Source of the DNA: Gentiana macrophylla | Taxonomy: Eukaryota > Streptophyta > Magnoliopsida > Gentianales > Gentianaceae | Length of the DNA: 64,000 nt | Direction of reading: 5' to 3' | Assembly (NCBI GenBank): GCA_026214975.1 | Contig: CM047805.1 | Span: 187,179,333 to 187,243,332, forward strand | Shown: positions 1 through 13,999 of the stretch, piece by piece | How positions within the stretch are numbered: the stretch's first letter is position 1 | Layout: each line of letters opens with the position of its first letter | Notes under the pieces: model-generated | The model's input: only the letters and a program-made list of their open reading frames with translations | Told to the model about the DNA's origin: nothing | Database searches by the model: none | Program-made: the position numbers and the translations under genes

Positions 1-2481
1 CACATGATTCATAATCATATGGTTCAACATCATCAGAATGACGTTTAGTTGCACGCTCCCTTTCCAGAGAGACTATGTCTAGAACAACCACAAATATTAA
101 GGATAACAGCCATACAAATATTTAGTTGAGATCTCATCACATATATCAACTATTTAGTGACATCAATCTAGCTAGTATGTTGGATTCAGTGACCTTCCAA
201 ATTTATCGGAATAATATTTATTCTTTACAATTGAATATGTCTACTAAATCCTAACAAATAACTGAAAGTATGTTCTTCATAAGAACCAGAACATAATAAC
301 ATTTATTTAGTTCCCTTATCAGTTTACTAGATCCAGAATATGGTAAGTGTCACAACGTTTGCTTCACCTTCCATATCTGGATTTAACCTTTCTAATTTTA
401 ATCACACTCGTAAGATATCATATATCTAAGAGTTGACTTGAATTTAGATAGATTTATCTCAACAGACTTGCTTAGAATAGAGACTTCGATAAGCTCTCTA
501 TTTAAGCACATGCCCTAACTTTTCATTCAAGCACTTGAAAAATGTTTCTTATTGTAGTCTTCATAAGACTTAAAAAAGATCACAAGAGCCATGTCCTTAA
601 TTTCCTTTCATAAAGAAAATCTAAAGTTTATTAAATAGTTTATTTAACCTTTTGAATCGTATTCAAAACATTGACTATTTAAATAACCTTTAAGCAATGA
701 TAGAATTAAGTCGATACTTAAATCTTACAATTTTGAAAACAACCTTTCTAAAATTAGACGTGGTCATTCTTATCCAACGTTTGAATTAATTGTCATCGTG
801 TATGGTGAATGATCATCTTGGATCATATCCAATATATGACTAATTCGTTGAAACTTATTTCAATAGATTTAATCATATCATGAGCTTCCGCATTCATTAA
901 TAATTAAAGTCTCGGAGCACTGCATCAATTATGTAATCTCCTTGTCTCTAACTACTATAACGGGATTGCTCATGTCATTGCTTATTTTAAAAGGATTAAA
1001 ATTACTTAACCATATTTGAGAACGTTTCTCAAAATTAACAGTCATAATTTGGTTTTACTAATCGAGAATTAAACATAAATATAAAGTTTGCTAAAACTAC
1101 AACATAAAAATGAAAATAAATGAGTGTTGTTGTTTATACACGCAAAATCAAAAATGGTCTTTTGGTTTATGATTTTGCTCCCACTAGTCAACTACTCACA
1201 ACTGACTTTCAAGAATTATTAATTTCTTTAGTGGACAAGATCCCACTAAACTACCGCGACCCCCGCTTTGGCTGGTGGGCCGAAAATAGTCTAATAGGTA
1301 GACAACAACCCTTTGTCAATCGTATCTTATATGACTCTTGTTGTTTGACTAGTCAACTTTTTGATAATTTTCATCTTATGAAGTAGTCAAACCCTTGCCT
1401 CTAAAATCCAAACGACCCCGCTTTGGTTGGTGGCCGAGATAATTCTTAGTCAAGTCATAACCCCAATATTCGTGAGATCTCATACGATCATATCTCGATA
1501 ATGACGATATACCCGAGGTAGGTCAACCCCCTGCTTTGGCTGATGAGTTGGATCCGAATAAGGGCTCTTCACCGCCATTATAATATGGGAGGCAATTTCA
1601 ACTTGATTCTTTTGAGGTGGAAGTAAATTAATTCACTTAATTAATTTTAATTATGGTTTCATCAAGTATATCTATCTCTATAGACATACATCATACACAT
1701 TCATCTAGATCGTGCCTAGCATGCATCTATCGTATCATATAAAATAAATACAAGCACAAAATAAATAAATGTGTAAAGTAACCGGTATGATCATAGACTT
1801 TTTCCTATGTGCGGTTTGAATACAAGCCCAGCGAAAACCGCTGGTCACAATCTAAGGTAGAATGCAACCACCAATAGGATCTTTAATGCGCCATTCTCCA
1901 ATGGGATCTTTATTCTTCTTTCTTTGGTCTCCATCTTCTGCTCCATTCTTGTTACATTTAATTCTATCTAATAAAATAAATACACCCGCCGCACACGGGG
2001 GGAGCTTACGGGAATGGGATAAATGCAGAAAATAAACTAGGTCGCGTTCTTCATAATGGCCTAGGACAATTTTTAAACCAACAGAAAAATTAAATCATTC
2101 GCATCTATCATATCGGTCGTGTCCATGATCAATCGGGGTCCATATAATCATATTATATCTACTATAGCTAATCCATACAATAACATCTTATGAAAAAGAT
2201 AAAATTAAAATTTAACTACTTGCGTCTTAATTAATCAATTAACATTTAATCTATTAAATAATTTTATCCAATCAATTAACTAATTAACATTTAATTAATT
2301 AAATGATTTTAATCGAAATAAAATTAACGATTAATTTTAAACGATTTTAATTTTAATTTTAATTAATTAGAACTATTCTAAAAATAAATCAAAAATAAAA
2401 TTAAGTCTCTTTGTTTCTTTCCTTTTATTCTTAATCAAAAGGGATGCATTTAGTTTCATAAACCAAAGCGATCTTCCTAAA

Positions 2482-2731
2482 CCAAATTTGGCAGGCGCAC
2501 CACTTTCCAAAATCAAAATTTTAGAAGTGGCGCAAGCGCAGCGCTTTACAAATCAAATATTTGAAAAGGCTTGCGCTATTCCAAATCAAATATTTGGAAA
2601 GGCCAAATAATTTTGGTTTAGTTCGACCACTTTCCAAAATCAAAATTTTGGAAGTAGCTTGCGCAAGCTGGCTTTTCCCAAATCAAAATATTTGGAAATG
2701 GCACAGCCTATTCCAAACAAAGTTTGGAAAT
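2482..2731. repeat. Array of short hairpin-forming palindromes
   Basis: Seven or eight short inverted repeats lie within 250 bp: CCAAATTTGG at 2482-2491; TTCCAAAATC...TTTTAGAA at 2505-2526; CAAAT...ATTTG near 2550-2564; CCAAATCAAATATTTGG at 2581-2597; TTCCAAAATC...TTTTGGAA at 2632-2653; AGCTTGCGCAAGCT at 2656-2669; CCAAATCAAAATATTTGG at 2679-2696; TTCCAAACAAAGTTTGGAA at 2711-2729. Spacers alternate with GC-rich words such as GGCGCAAGCGCAGCGC. The function is unknown. Confidence 0.7.
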
Positions 2732-3123
2732 ACCATCATTATTTTAATGTCGTTTGGCATCCCGATGGCTAAACTATTTGAACCGTTGGTTAGCCACACG
2801 ACACAACTAAACAAAGGAGATTTTAATCAAAACTATGAACAATATTGAAAAACAAAATACACAAAACAAAATTTAGAGATCCACCAAAAGATGCACCACC
2901 GGACGCCGACCGCCCTGAGGGGCGCGCCGCCGCCGCCCGCAATTTCGGTTGAGTCAGTGCCGCGCACGATCGGCCGAGCACCCCAAAAGCCGCCTTTAAT
3001 TTTTTTTTTTTTTTTCTTTTCGTGTATCGATTTGCGAATCAAAATCTTTCATCTTTTAATTACGTGATTTAAACGATAAAATTAACTACACGAAAATAAC
3101 ATGCTTATTGCTTAAGCTCAAGC

Positions 3124-3136
3124 TCTCTCGATACCA
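3124..3136 (-). promoter_or_regulatory. Primer binding site of the LTR element
   Basis: On the minus strand the sequence TGGTATCGAGAG follows the LTR end directly. It resembles the plant initiator-methionine tRNA primer site (TGGTATCAGAGC) used by Copia elements, with a short difference in the middle. It fixes the orientation of the element as minus and marks the LTR at 3138-5192 as a 5' LTR for the sequence to its left. Confidence 0.6.
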
Positions 3137-3137
3137 T

Positions 3138-5192
<2,055 letters not shown>

Positions 5193-5600
5193 ATCTCCCA
5201 CTTGGCCTAAAACCAATCACTCGTACACACGAGACCAAGTTGAAACACAAGAATCTCATGCAATACTCGCTACCAGCCCTAGCCATAAACGGATCGCTAC
5301 CCGTGGGGACTCAGGCTATCTTCATATCACGTTCCTTATGATCAAGTCAAAGGAACCGCCTCAACACACACATGAATCTCTGACGAGACCCTGGTCATTG
5401 CTTTAAGCAATGAATCCACTTACTATATCAGCTATATAGAAAAGGTGGAAGAACCGTACAAGGTTCAGGAATGAACCTCATAGATCCATGTACTACTCCC
5501 CGATGCGCCTCCAAGGCACTACTGTTTGGGGGCCTGGTTGTAGAATTTACAATGACCCATAGGCTAGAACATTTCCACACACTGTTAGTTGCATCATAGC
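5193..5600 (-). mobile_element. 3' internal region and polypurine tract of an LTR element
   Basis: The first bases, read on the minus strand, give the purine tract CCAAGTGGGAGAT directly before an LTR start, as in Copia elements. The next roughly 400 bp are of balanced composition without a recognisable domain and look like a 3' untranslated internal region. The boundary near 5600 is an estimate from the change in composition. Confidence 0.4.
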
Positions 5601-6081
5601 TACAGATGTACTATCTTTGTCATTTATATATCACTTGTCAACTTCTCATATATCACAAATGGTCCATCCATCTTTTTTCATTATATATGGATTCATTGTG
5701 TTTTTGCTGTCATACCCAAATACATAGTGCATAGAAGAAAGAAACAATAATACATAGTTTATTGGCTCTTTTATATAAATAAAACAACATATTTTACTTA
5801 AAAATATAAAGTATCAAATCGATAAATAAAATGAAATGAAATGTACTAATAAAAGTTGCTAGTCGAAATCAACATTATGCACCTCTTTCCTTAGTTGTAC
5901 CAATTTATTTGAAATTTTTACACGGACTAATAAAATGATTAAATATCATAGTTCTCGGATTGTATTACATTACACGATTTTACCTATCATTGATGTGTAA
6001 AATAGGATGTGAACATAAAGATTAAGACATTATTATTTTTTTTTCCTTTTTTTCTCTCTCTAAGTTACCCGTAGGAGATGT
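5601..6081. other. AT-rich intergenic stretch, nothing recognised
   Basis: No open frame of note, no domain and no repeat boundary could be supported here. Confidence 0.5.
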
Positions 6082-6130
6082 GATAAATTAATCGAATTTA
6101 TCAGGGTAGGGGCATTTAAAATGCCCCTAC
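6082..6130. repeat. Two adjacent hairpins
   Basis: GATAAATT (6082-6089) pairs with AATTTATC (6095-6102). Immediately after it, GTAGGGGCATTT (6106-6117) pairs with AAATGCCCCTAC (6119-6130) across a single-base loop. The second stem is a 12-bp perfect arm. This could be a relic of a transposon end or a transcript structure. Confidence 0.7.
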
Positions 6131-6938
6131 TTTTCACCTGTTTATCAGCTTCTGCAAACTTGATTACCGGAAAAGGATAGCAAAAAGGTGTCAACTGGGC
6201 CATCCTACCAGAGCACGAGGATCAATTGGGTCGTCTGACCGTCAGCATAAAGTAAACTCTAGGCCCAATTGATTAAGGCTGACGTGATAAGGGTAGAGTG
6301 ATTAAGGGCACTGACCTTTTGAGACAATGTTTTTTGAAATGATGGTAAAGACAACGGGTTTCGACACATTTTCCGACGGGCTAATTCTTGTACCAATCAT
6401 GTTACGACTTGCTTCAAAAGCGGTACGCATACAAGAACGCTTCTAGAATAGAGTTTGGAGTACACCGGGGCCTCAAAGGCTAAACCTCCTTATTTGGGAA
6501 GCAAGCACGGGATCTTGATGACTATTATGTTTTTACACTCACGCATTCCCGAGGTGGATGCAAAGACGTGTCATTTGCGATTCAGAACTGACATTCATGC
6601 TTTGCGTGATTGTTTTTGAAGACTGTAATTTTGACTTTACAAGAAATGATAGTTGGATGGACTTCAACCTTTCTCAATGTATTCTTGATGATGACGAGAA
6701 CCTTGACTTCAACCTTGCTTGTGTTTGGCATTGGAGAAACAAGTCTATTATGTCAAACTTGGAGTCGATCCCTAGTACTCATGTTCTCAGAACTATGATT
6801 TGGTGAAGCAAATCTTCAATCACACGGATTGAAAAAAAAAAGTGTTCCATGATGGTTGCTTTTTGGTTGTACAGTTTTGATTGGTTTATATATATGTATA
6901 ACCACAGTAGTACTGTGCATCCACTTCTCCTAAAGGTA
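6131..6938. other. Intergenic stretch, no recognised gene
   Basis: An open frame at 6558-6806 (82 codons) overlaps a second frame and shows no recognisable motif. No splice structure or family could be proposed. Confidence 0.4.
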
Positions 6939-6943
6939 GTTGG

Positions 6944-7279
6944 TGTTAGGATCAAACGCTTACCGTTGTACTAAAACCAATTGGTGTTAGTAAAGGTGCT
7001 ACTATATTTCCTCATATCACGTCCCCTCAAGTGTGGGCCTATAAGAAGGGAGAGAGGCCCAACACTTGACTTGTTTTTTTTTGTATGTGAAGTGTGGGCC
7101 TATAAGAAGAGTGTGAGGCCCAACACTTGGTTTTTTTTTTGCTTTTGGTTTTTAATTGTGCTGGAAGCGGGGCTTGAACTCGGGATCTCCGGCTCTGATA
7201 CCATGTTAGGATCAAGCGCTTACCGTTGTACTAAAACCAATTGCTGTTAGTAAAGGTGCTACTATATTTCCTCATATCA
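6944..7279 (-). mobile_element. Complete TRIM (miniature LTR retrotransposon)
   Basis: The element is 336 bp. Two 76-bp terminal direct repeats lie at 6944-7019 and 7204-7279, begin TGTTAGG, end ATATCA and differ at two positions. A 5-bp target duplication GTTGG flanks it at 6939-6943 and 7280-7284. On the minus strand the right LTR is followed by TGGTATCAGAGCC, a canonical initiator-Met tRNA primer site, and the left LTR is preceded by a purine tract (ACTTGAGGGGACG). The 184-bp interior has no coding capacity and contains two head-to-tail hairpin units, each with arms like AAGTGTGGGCC and GGCCCAACACTT. It depends on an autonomous element for movement. Confidence 0.9.
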
Positions 7280-7284
7280 GTTGG

Positions 7285-7864
7285 GATGGAAGGAAAAGGG
7301 TTGCTTAGTAAATGGATGTCATGATATCTCCTCCGAAAGAGCCCATAATGTATTGTGCCACTTCCCACCTTTTTTAAAGACTTGAAATTTTAGCTTGTTT
7401 TACTTGTAAACAAGGACAATGGAACATATGTCTTTATCTCAATCTCTCCTTATAAAACAAATGATGAATACAAATAGGGTTGAAGGTTTAAAGGCATATT
7501 GGGGTTTATGGTTTTATGGTTGATTTGTGTAGTTTCTTTTGAAGGGATGGGGATGGGGATGTGGATGGACGGGATGGGGTTTAGGGTTATGGACAAATTC
7601 AAAGTTCAGAGTTAAGTTTGGAGAAACCTTTTAGAGTGTAAGTTGGAGGTAAAGGAGAGGGATGAGAGAGACAAAAGGTGTAGGGTGATTGGTGAAAATT
7701 TTCAGAAAATAAGAAACACAGAGGTGAGGGGTAAAGGGACGCATGGGGTAATTCATGTTTTCTTTTCTTTATTTTTAATGTGTTTGTTAGTAGGAAAGTA
7801 TGAAAGTATTTGGGGTATTATTTATTTATGGTTTCATAAAGTCCTTTAATCAAAGCAAAAATGT
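7285..7864. other. Intergenic stretch with a G-rich tract
   Basis: No gene was recognised. A G-rich run at about 7540-7590 has repeated GGGATGGGG and GGATGTGG words and could form a quadruplex on the plus strand. The open frame at 7643-7849 has no recognisable motif. Confidence 0.4.
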
Positions 7865-10192
7865 GTCCTTGGGGCCCAATAAGTTTGCCCAGATTGTACC
7901 TTAATCTAAATTTTACAATTCCAAGGATTAATAAGATTGTCTGGATTGATTGTGTCCTTTAATCTAAGTTTAACAGACAGTTAAAAAAAACAATACAGAG
8001 GCGCCTTAAGTTTTACACGATGCTGATCCGACTGGGCTGCATTATCCTTGCTTTGGACTTGGATTTTTTTTTGAATCTGTAAAGTCCCTCATGTAATATA
8101 CCCACTCCTACTTGATAACTTGTACACTTTCCAAAAAGAGTAGATAATGCAGACAACATGGTGCTCGATCTTAAGGACACTCGATTTTTCACGACCTCGT
8201 GAATTGTAAAATTGTAAAGAACTTAAGTGGACAACTGACAAACTTGTTAATCCTAAATTAACACAGATCCCCGATTAGTGAAACCCAAACGCATGAGGAC
8301 TATCTAAAAGCAAACTATCACCACATTTAACAAGCAAATGAAGCAATGGAATGAAATAGATAAGATTCCATAATAGATTTACATAAGGTAGGATTAGGAG
8401 TGGTACTATAGGGGTAGTTACGGGTTGTGTAAAGGGTAGTAAGTAATAATGTGCCCAAACATGCCTAAAAGCTGGCTCAAGAAAGTTAACTGAAAGAGGC
8501 TACAATATATTGGGTTCACTCATGCACAGTAATTTCAACAACCATAACAAACAGCCTTCTACTCTGTCTGCACAGCCAGCCAACTAAACAAGGAGAACGA
8601 AGGAAACAGCCGTCTCCAAGAAAAAACATGGAGACGTGGCATAGGAAAAGTGAGTAAACAAGAATACATCGTTTGTTATGAGAAGAGGCATAAAGAGAGA
8701 ACTACACACGATAATGAGAAGTTCATGCAAACGCCTATAAGGCGTAGCTGAACATACGGCATAGTTTATAAGTACGGTACGGTTATGTTTCATCTTATAA
8801 AATAAACACCAATAAAACCACCAAGGATGCGTTATACCTAACTAGCCATAAAGGGGAGATTCTACCAAAGCTTGGAAAAGATACATACATGTGAATGCAA
8901 GAACATATAGATTAACCTATGTATCTCTAATCTTATGCATATAACTGAAGATAAATCACAATTTTCCAAAGCCTGGAAAAGATACATACAAGATACATTC
9001 ACATGTATGTAAGAACATTTACATTAACATATGTATCTCTAATCCTATGTATATATCTGAAGATTAAGCACAATTTTCCAATCTCTACTTAAACCCAATG
9101 CCAATATCTCAAACCAAACACAATATAAGAACTTCTAATCGGGAAAATTAACTAGAAATGGTATTGGATATGTCAAGGGAATCCCAATCGTACAAGGAAG
9201 ATGACATAAACATGAAATCTAATTCAGCATTAAGACAAAAGTAGTTCAAGCATTGGCTACAAAATTTAACAAATTTGAGTATTAAACCAAACATAAACAA
9301 AGAGTTCGTAAAGGGCTAGACATAGCCCATTTGATCATAAATTCAAAATAAATAACGGCCATAAACCCTAATACCTCCTAGGTGGGCACCAAAGACCAAA
9401 GACCACCACCACCATAAGCAAAAGCATGAGCAATATTACTAAAGAACCGCTCCTCCTAAGAACAATACTGTGCAATTCACCCATACCCATTATGGTAAGC
9501 ATATCAATAGTCTCCTAATCCACTTCAATCAGATTACCCGATTGCACTCATCGTGCACAAAGTCCATACGGGCGCCCCTTTCCTCCTCCCGCAGCCTTCA
9601 ACGAGATCCCACTTAACTAATCCTTTCTCGATCCTCTTCATCAAACGGGTAGAAAACCCAATGATCTTGTTGCGTAGACGCTCGACGGGATGATGGCGAC
9701 TTCGAAGAAGTATCTTCTTGTTGGTGTGGAAATCGAGCGCCATTTTGGAGTAAGAGCGCCGATCACTTGGCGAGAGGATTTCTTCACCTGCCTTGGAACG
9801 CATACCACCCATTTTCGGATTCTGGTATGCCGCGACGGAGGAAAAGTCGGGTTTTTCCGCTTTGTTGCGTGAAAGAGGATAATGGAAGCTATAAGTGAAT
9901 GCGAGGTTTGTGACCAATTTTAAGTGTTCGACTTTATATGTTGAAAAGCCCTTGATAATTAGGGTAGAAATCTTGTGGGTTGGACTGGGTTGTGTTTGGG
10001 AGTATCGCAACTTCCGTGGGCCGATTTAATTGAAATCCAATGACAATGCATAACGACAGATTAAAAAGGAAACTGCCCACAGTCTTAAAAAATGGCCCAT
10101 AACCCCAAAATACAAATCTTTACCTTTTCACCTATATAAATTTTTTTTTATAAAACATCAATTTTTTTTTTGAAATAAAACTTTCATTCGAC
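7865..10192. repeat. Segmental duplication, copy A
   Basis: This is collinear with 14000-16201 in the same orientation. Matching blocks include the TAAGTTTTACAC/GGGCTGCATTATCC segment (about 8010 and 14130), the CCAAAAAGAGTAG/TGCAGACAACAT block (8132 and 14243), GATAAGATTCCATAA (8358 and 14446), GTGGTACTATAGGGGTAG (8400 and 14527), the eS17-derived sequence, and the tail AAACTTTCATTCGA. Copy A carries many more indels in the eS17 part. The spacing between copies is about 6.1 kb. Confidence 0.85.
9368..9812 (-). pseudogene. RPS17: Ribosomal protein eS17 pseudogene, copy A
   Basis: Translation from the ATG at 9812 gives pieces of small-subunit protein eS17 (40S S17): SKMALDFHTNKKIL, then RLRNKIIGFSTRLMKRIEKG, in broken frames. 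The N-terminus is degraded (MGGMRSKAGEE replacing the usual [11 protein letters not shown]) and several indels follow. The C-terminal half is only recognisable by nucleotide similarity to copy B at 15422-15854. An upstream open extension to 10010 in the same frame is the former 5' leader, not protein. Not expected to be functional. Confidence 0.85.
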
Positions 10193-10409
10193 CGTTGATC
10201 ACCGTTGTGCTCGCGATCGCATTGTGACACAATCATTACCCGTGATTCATTCATGTTATCTGCGACCCAATTTGCAATCCAAAACTTAATATATTCCAAA
10301 ACTTAATATACTTTTACGCTTTTGTACAACCCAATTTGCACTCTTTTTTTTTTTTTTTTTCGTATTGAAAGAAATAATTAAAGTTGAGGAGGGGGTAGGA
10401 TCGATATGG

Positions 10410-12410
10410 GTACATATAAAGTTGCAGGTTGTGATGGTTTACCTCCCATATTTTTTTAAAAATGTCAGCACAATAGGAGGTCGGTTATTGATTTTATACA
10501 GTGGGCTTGATACAGCATGGTTGCCCCACACATGAACGAAGTCTTTTTTTTTATTATCAAATGAACGAAGTCTTGATAACACTATTTCCAAAGGTGGACC
10601 ACCTCGAGTATCCTAGTCAATGCAGACCAATTGCTCTAGCAAATGTGATCATCAAAATAATTACCAAGATCCTGAGAAATCGATTTCGAGTGTGATAGGC
10701 AAGTTTGGTGAATGATACTCAAAGTGCTTTCATTCCTGGGAGGGGTAGCTCAGCAAATATTATTTTACCACATGAAGTTATTCACTCTTTCACTAACAGA
10801 AAAAAGGGGAAGAAAGGGCACATTGCTATTAAGGTATATCTTGAGAAGGCGTATGATCGGGTGAGCTGGACCTTCTTAAAGAACGTCATTAATTATGTTG
10901 CTCAATCATAGCATCTTCAAAAGTTACTTATTATTGCATTACTTCCACCAGACTTGCAGTTCGATGGAATGGGGAGAAGCTGGAGGCTTTTAGCCCTAAT
11001 AGAGGACTGAGGCAGGGAAACCCGATTGCCCCTACCTCTTTTTCCTTTGTATGGAAATACCGAGTGCTAAAATTACAAGGGTTGTTGATGATGGGAAATG
11101 GAAACCAGTAAAGATGTCTAGAGATGTGCCGCTTATATCTCACATCTTTATTGCAGATGATCTCATTTTTTTTGGGGATGCTAGTGAGCAACAAGCCCAG
11201 GTTATTGGAGAAGTTTTTGAGGATTTTTGCAAATGCTCTCAGTAAAACCAAAGACATCCAAGTCCAGCTTTCTTCACCAAAGAAGCAGGTGGGCAGAATC
11301 GATCTCGGCCATAGCAGTAAAAATAGCGATGTCTTATACAAATGATCTTGGTAAGTACTCTGGTCCTCTAATTCCTCGGCAGAACGAGGTGTCTCATTTC
11401 AAATTTTACAGACAAAATGAGAACTAAGTCGGCATCATGGAAATCAAAAGCTCTATCGAAGGCAGGTAAGTGTGTTCTTATTAAAAGTTCATTGGTTACG
11501 CAACCTTACTATATTATGCAAACCACCATGATCCCAACAACCATCTTAGACAACATGAAGAAAGTTTGTAGGAGCCTTTTTTTGGGGGATGATGCAAACA
11601 ACAGAAAAATGCATACATTGGCATGAGATACTCTATGTGTTAATAAACAAGAAGGAGGTCTTGGGTTTAAAAGGATGAAGTGTATGAACATAGCTTTGCT
11701 GGGAAAAATTGTCTGGGACCTCATAAATCATAAAGAGGCCATGTGGGTGAAAGTGTTGGCGCATAAATATAAAGATTCGTCATCTACGGCGCAGGCTGGG
11801 TGTTCTCCCTCTTGGAGAGGAATCCGCAAGGTGTACTCATGTCTGAAAAGCGGTTTTGAAATTACTGATATTAGGGTTGTGTGGAAAGTGGATGCCAAGG
11901 GTAAATACACAGTTTCCTCGGGATATTCGTGGCAGCTACGAGACCTATATACTGACGAGGAAGTAATCTCTGGAAACATATTTGGGACATGAAAGGTCCA
12001 ACAAGAAATGGCTTCCTTCTCTCGGACAATTGCTCATAAAGTTCTTCCTGTCAAGAATTTTATCTACAAAAGGCATGTTGCATATGACCCGATTTGTACC
12101 CTTTGCGAAGAAGAAGAGGAATCCATCCTCCATGCGTTACGTGACTGCTCATGGGCGAAAGATGTTTGGAATAACTGTGTTCCAGATGAAAGCAAGACTT
12201 GTGTTTTCGCTGTAAATAGTGAAGAGGAATGGCTGAACTTAAAATTTGGGAAGAAAATGTGCTCTTCGAACCTTGACAATAAATGGACGTATGTGTGGTC
12301 GGAGGCGGTTTACGGAAATTGGATATGGAGAAATAACATTATTCATGGGAGCAGTGAGGATCGTCCACCAGCTTATGACTTCTTATCGAAAGTTGTTTAA
12401 CGTGAAAAGA
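10410..12410 (+). mobile_element. Decayed LINE (non-LTR retrotransposon) ORF2 fragment
   Basis: Successive frames carry LINE reverse transcriptase pieces in order: SQCRPIALANVIIKIITKIL (about 10610), QSAFIPGRGSSANIIL then AYDRVSW (10725-10870), LRQGNPIAPTSF (about 11010), the mutated catalytic box IADDLIFFGDA (about 11150; the first residue of the YxDD-like box is changed), a thumb region ending EGGLGFKRMKCMNIALLGKI (about 11660), and the zinc-finger-like zf-RVT block VLPVKNFIYKRHVAYDPICTLCEE...ILHALRDC (about 12040-12150). Many stops and frameshifts separate them. The endonuclease and ORF1 are missing. Confidence 0.88.
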
Positions 12411-13999
12411 ATATTCTGGCCAAGACATTGTTTAGAGTAGACACAAGTACTTTAATTTCTTTATGCTAAAAAAAATTGAAATAAATGCTTTTACTTCAAA
12501 TAAACAATACACTTTTAAAATTGAATAATTTATCCAAAATTCCAATCCTAGGAGATGATGAACGGTTTGGCTATGTTGTCAATTGAACACGATATGATAA
12601 TAGACATTGACCATGCGAGTTTGATTAGTACTTTTGCTTTTAAAAATACTAGGAGAGAGGTGTTTAAGTGATTTTATGTAATAATAGTTCCAATAACATA
12701 AATCTATTTTTTTTTGGAAATATTTACAATGTTTTTATTTGTTTTTAAACAACAACGTTCTTTTATTAAAAAAGAGAGATAAGGCTAGCAAGTTGCTAAG
12801 CCAAATCAAGCATTACAAAAACAACCAAGTGACCCCATTATCTTGGAAGGCAAGCACTACAATTTAGTTTCTTTATATTTAAAAAACTAGTAAAATTGTA
12901 ACAGCCCACAACTTGGGTCTGATGGCGTTATTTGAAATAAGAAGTTAATCTAAGAACTAAATAGACTCGCTGTTCTTCGCTCGCATTATCCGAAATGGTT
13001 AACCCGTGTTACTTAATTCACTATGTCTATCCTTTTTAAGGAAGTGGTCCTCGAATTACATAAAATCGTTAGCAAAATGCTATATCCACCACAAAATAAA
13101 CATAATAAAAGGGCCACAACAATTCTAACACCGCTTGGTTATAATGGGAGTTCTCATGTATCAATAGATCTTACGCTAACCAATGACGTAAGATGGGTTG
13201 TGTTTGTGTCCATTCTATTGTGGACATACCATTACCCAAATGGTTGATCCAAGTTACTATATTCGTTATGTCTTAATTTTATATCTTAATAATATTTCTA
13301 TCGATCATCTGACGTGGGATATTACAAATATATATTACATACAATGTCACCTTGAAAATGCATGTGCAATCTTTTGTTTCAGTACACTATCATGCTGCCT
13401 ATACCCTCATCAACCAATTACAATTCAATATTTTCATGCTGCATATTGTGTGTTTATTATGACTGTTTATGCATTTAAAAGTCCAGGTAAATAATAATAT
13501 AATGTCCCGACTTTAATATCATACCCTACGTCATATTCGGTTGATAATACATCATAAATATGTTGTATTATGTTTTTATATAAAATTCATAAGAAAACGT
13601 CAAAACGCAGTTTCGGGGACTTGAGCGTGCCATAAGAAAACTAGCACTGAACTGGTGGAATTCAAACTCAAAAGACGCAACCTTTTAGTTTCTAACAGCC
13701 ACCGGTGGTTGCAAGCAGTTATGGAACTTCCTTTCATGCCCTTGGTTACAAGAAGGATCGAAAACTACTATCAATTTCTCACAACATCCAAGGGCTATTC
13801 CAACTCTCCAAGTCGAGAATAAGCATTTTCCTCACATCCTTTCACCAACACTTAGTAAGTTCTTTCATGTCCTTAAATTTAAACATCTTTATACACATTA
13901 ATTAGGTTTTCATGCTTAAAACTCTTAGCAACACAAGATTCAATCTATAAGAGAAGGATTCTTGGTTGTGGAAGAGAAAGAATCTGCAGGATATTTTTT
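12411..13999. other. Intergenic stretch, no recognised gene
   Basis: AT-rich sequence with several short open frames (13023-13247, 13198-13494, 13705-13905) that lack recognisable motifs. A piece at about 12755-12860 resembles the 3' end of a minus-strand LINE, as it starts with a TTTTATTAAAAAA-type tract, but the support is weak. Confidence 0.4.

Larger units (their letters stand above)
1..3137 (-). mobile_element. Non-coding leader region of a large LTR retrotransposon
   Basis: No protein domain is recognisable in any frame. The stretch lies directly downstream (minus strand) of an LTR end and a primer binding site at about 3124-3136, so I read it as the untranslated leader of that element. 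A motif close to CCCCGCTTTGGCTGGTGG recurs near 1260, 1416 and 1528. A cluster of short hairpins lies at 2482-2731 and a GC-rich block at about 2890-2950 in otherwise very AT-rich DNA. The short open frames here, such as 1120-1386, have no family resemblance. Assignment to the element is inference; its far end lies outside the window. Confidence 0.45.

Noticed and set aside
7150..7205. tRNA-like sequence GTTCAAGCCCCGC on the minus strand
   Set aside because: It follows the TRIM primer site and has no complete cloverleaf; treated as part of the element.
9534..10010. 158-codon open frame that could be taken for a novel protein
   Set aside because: The C-terminal half is decayed eS17 and the N-terminal half is the former 5' leader of that gene.
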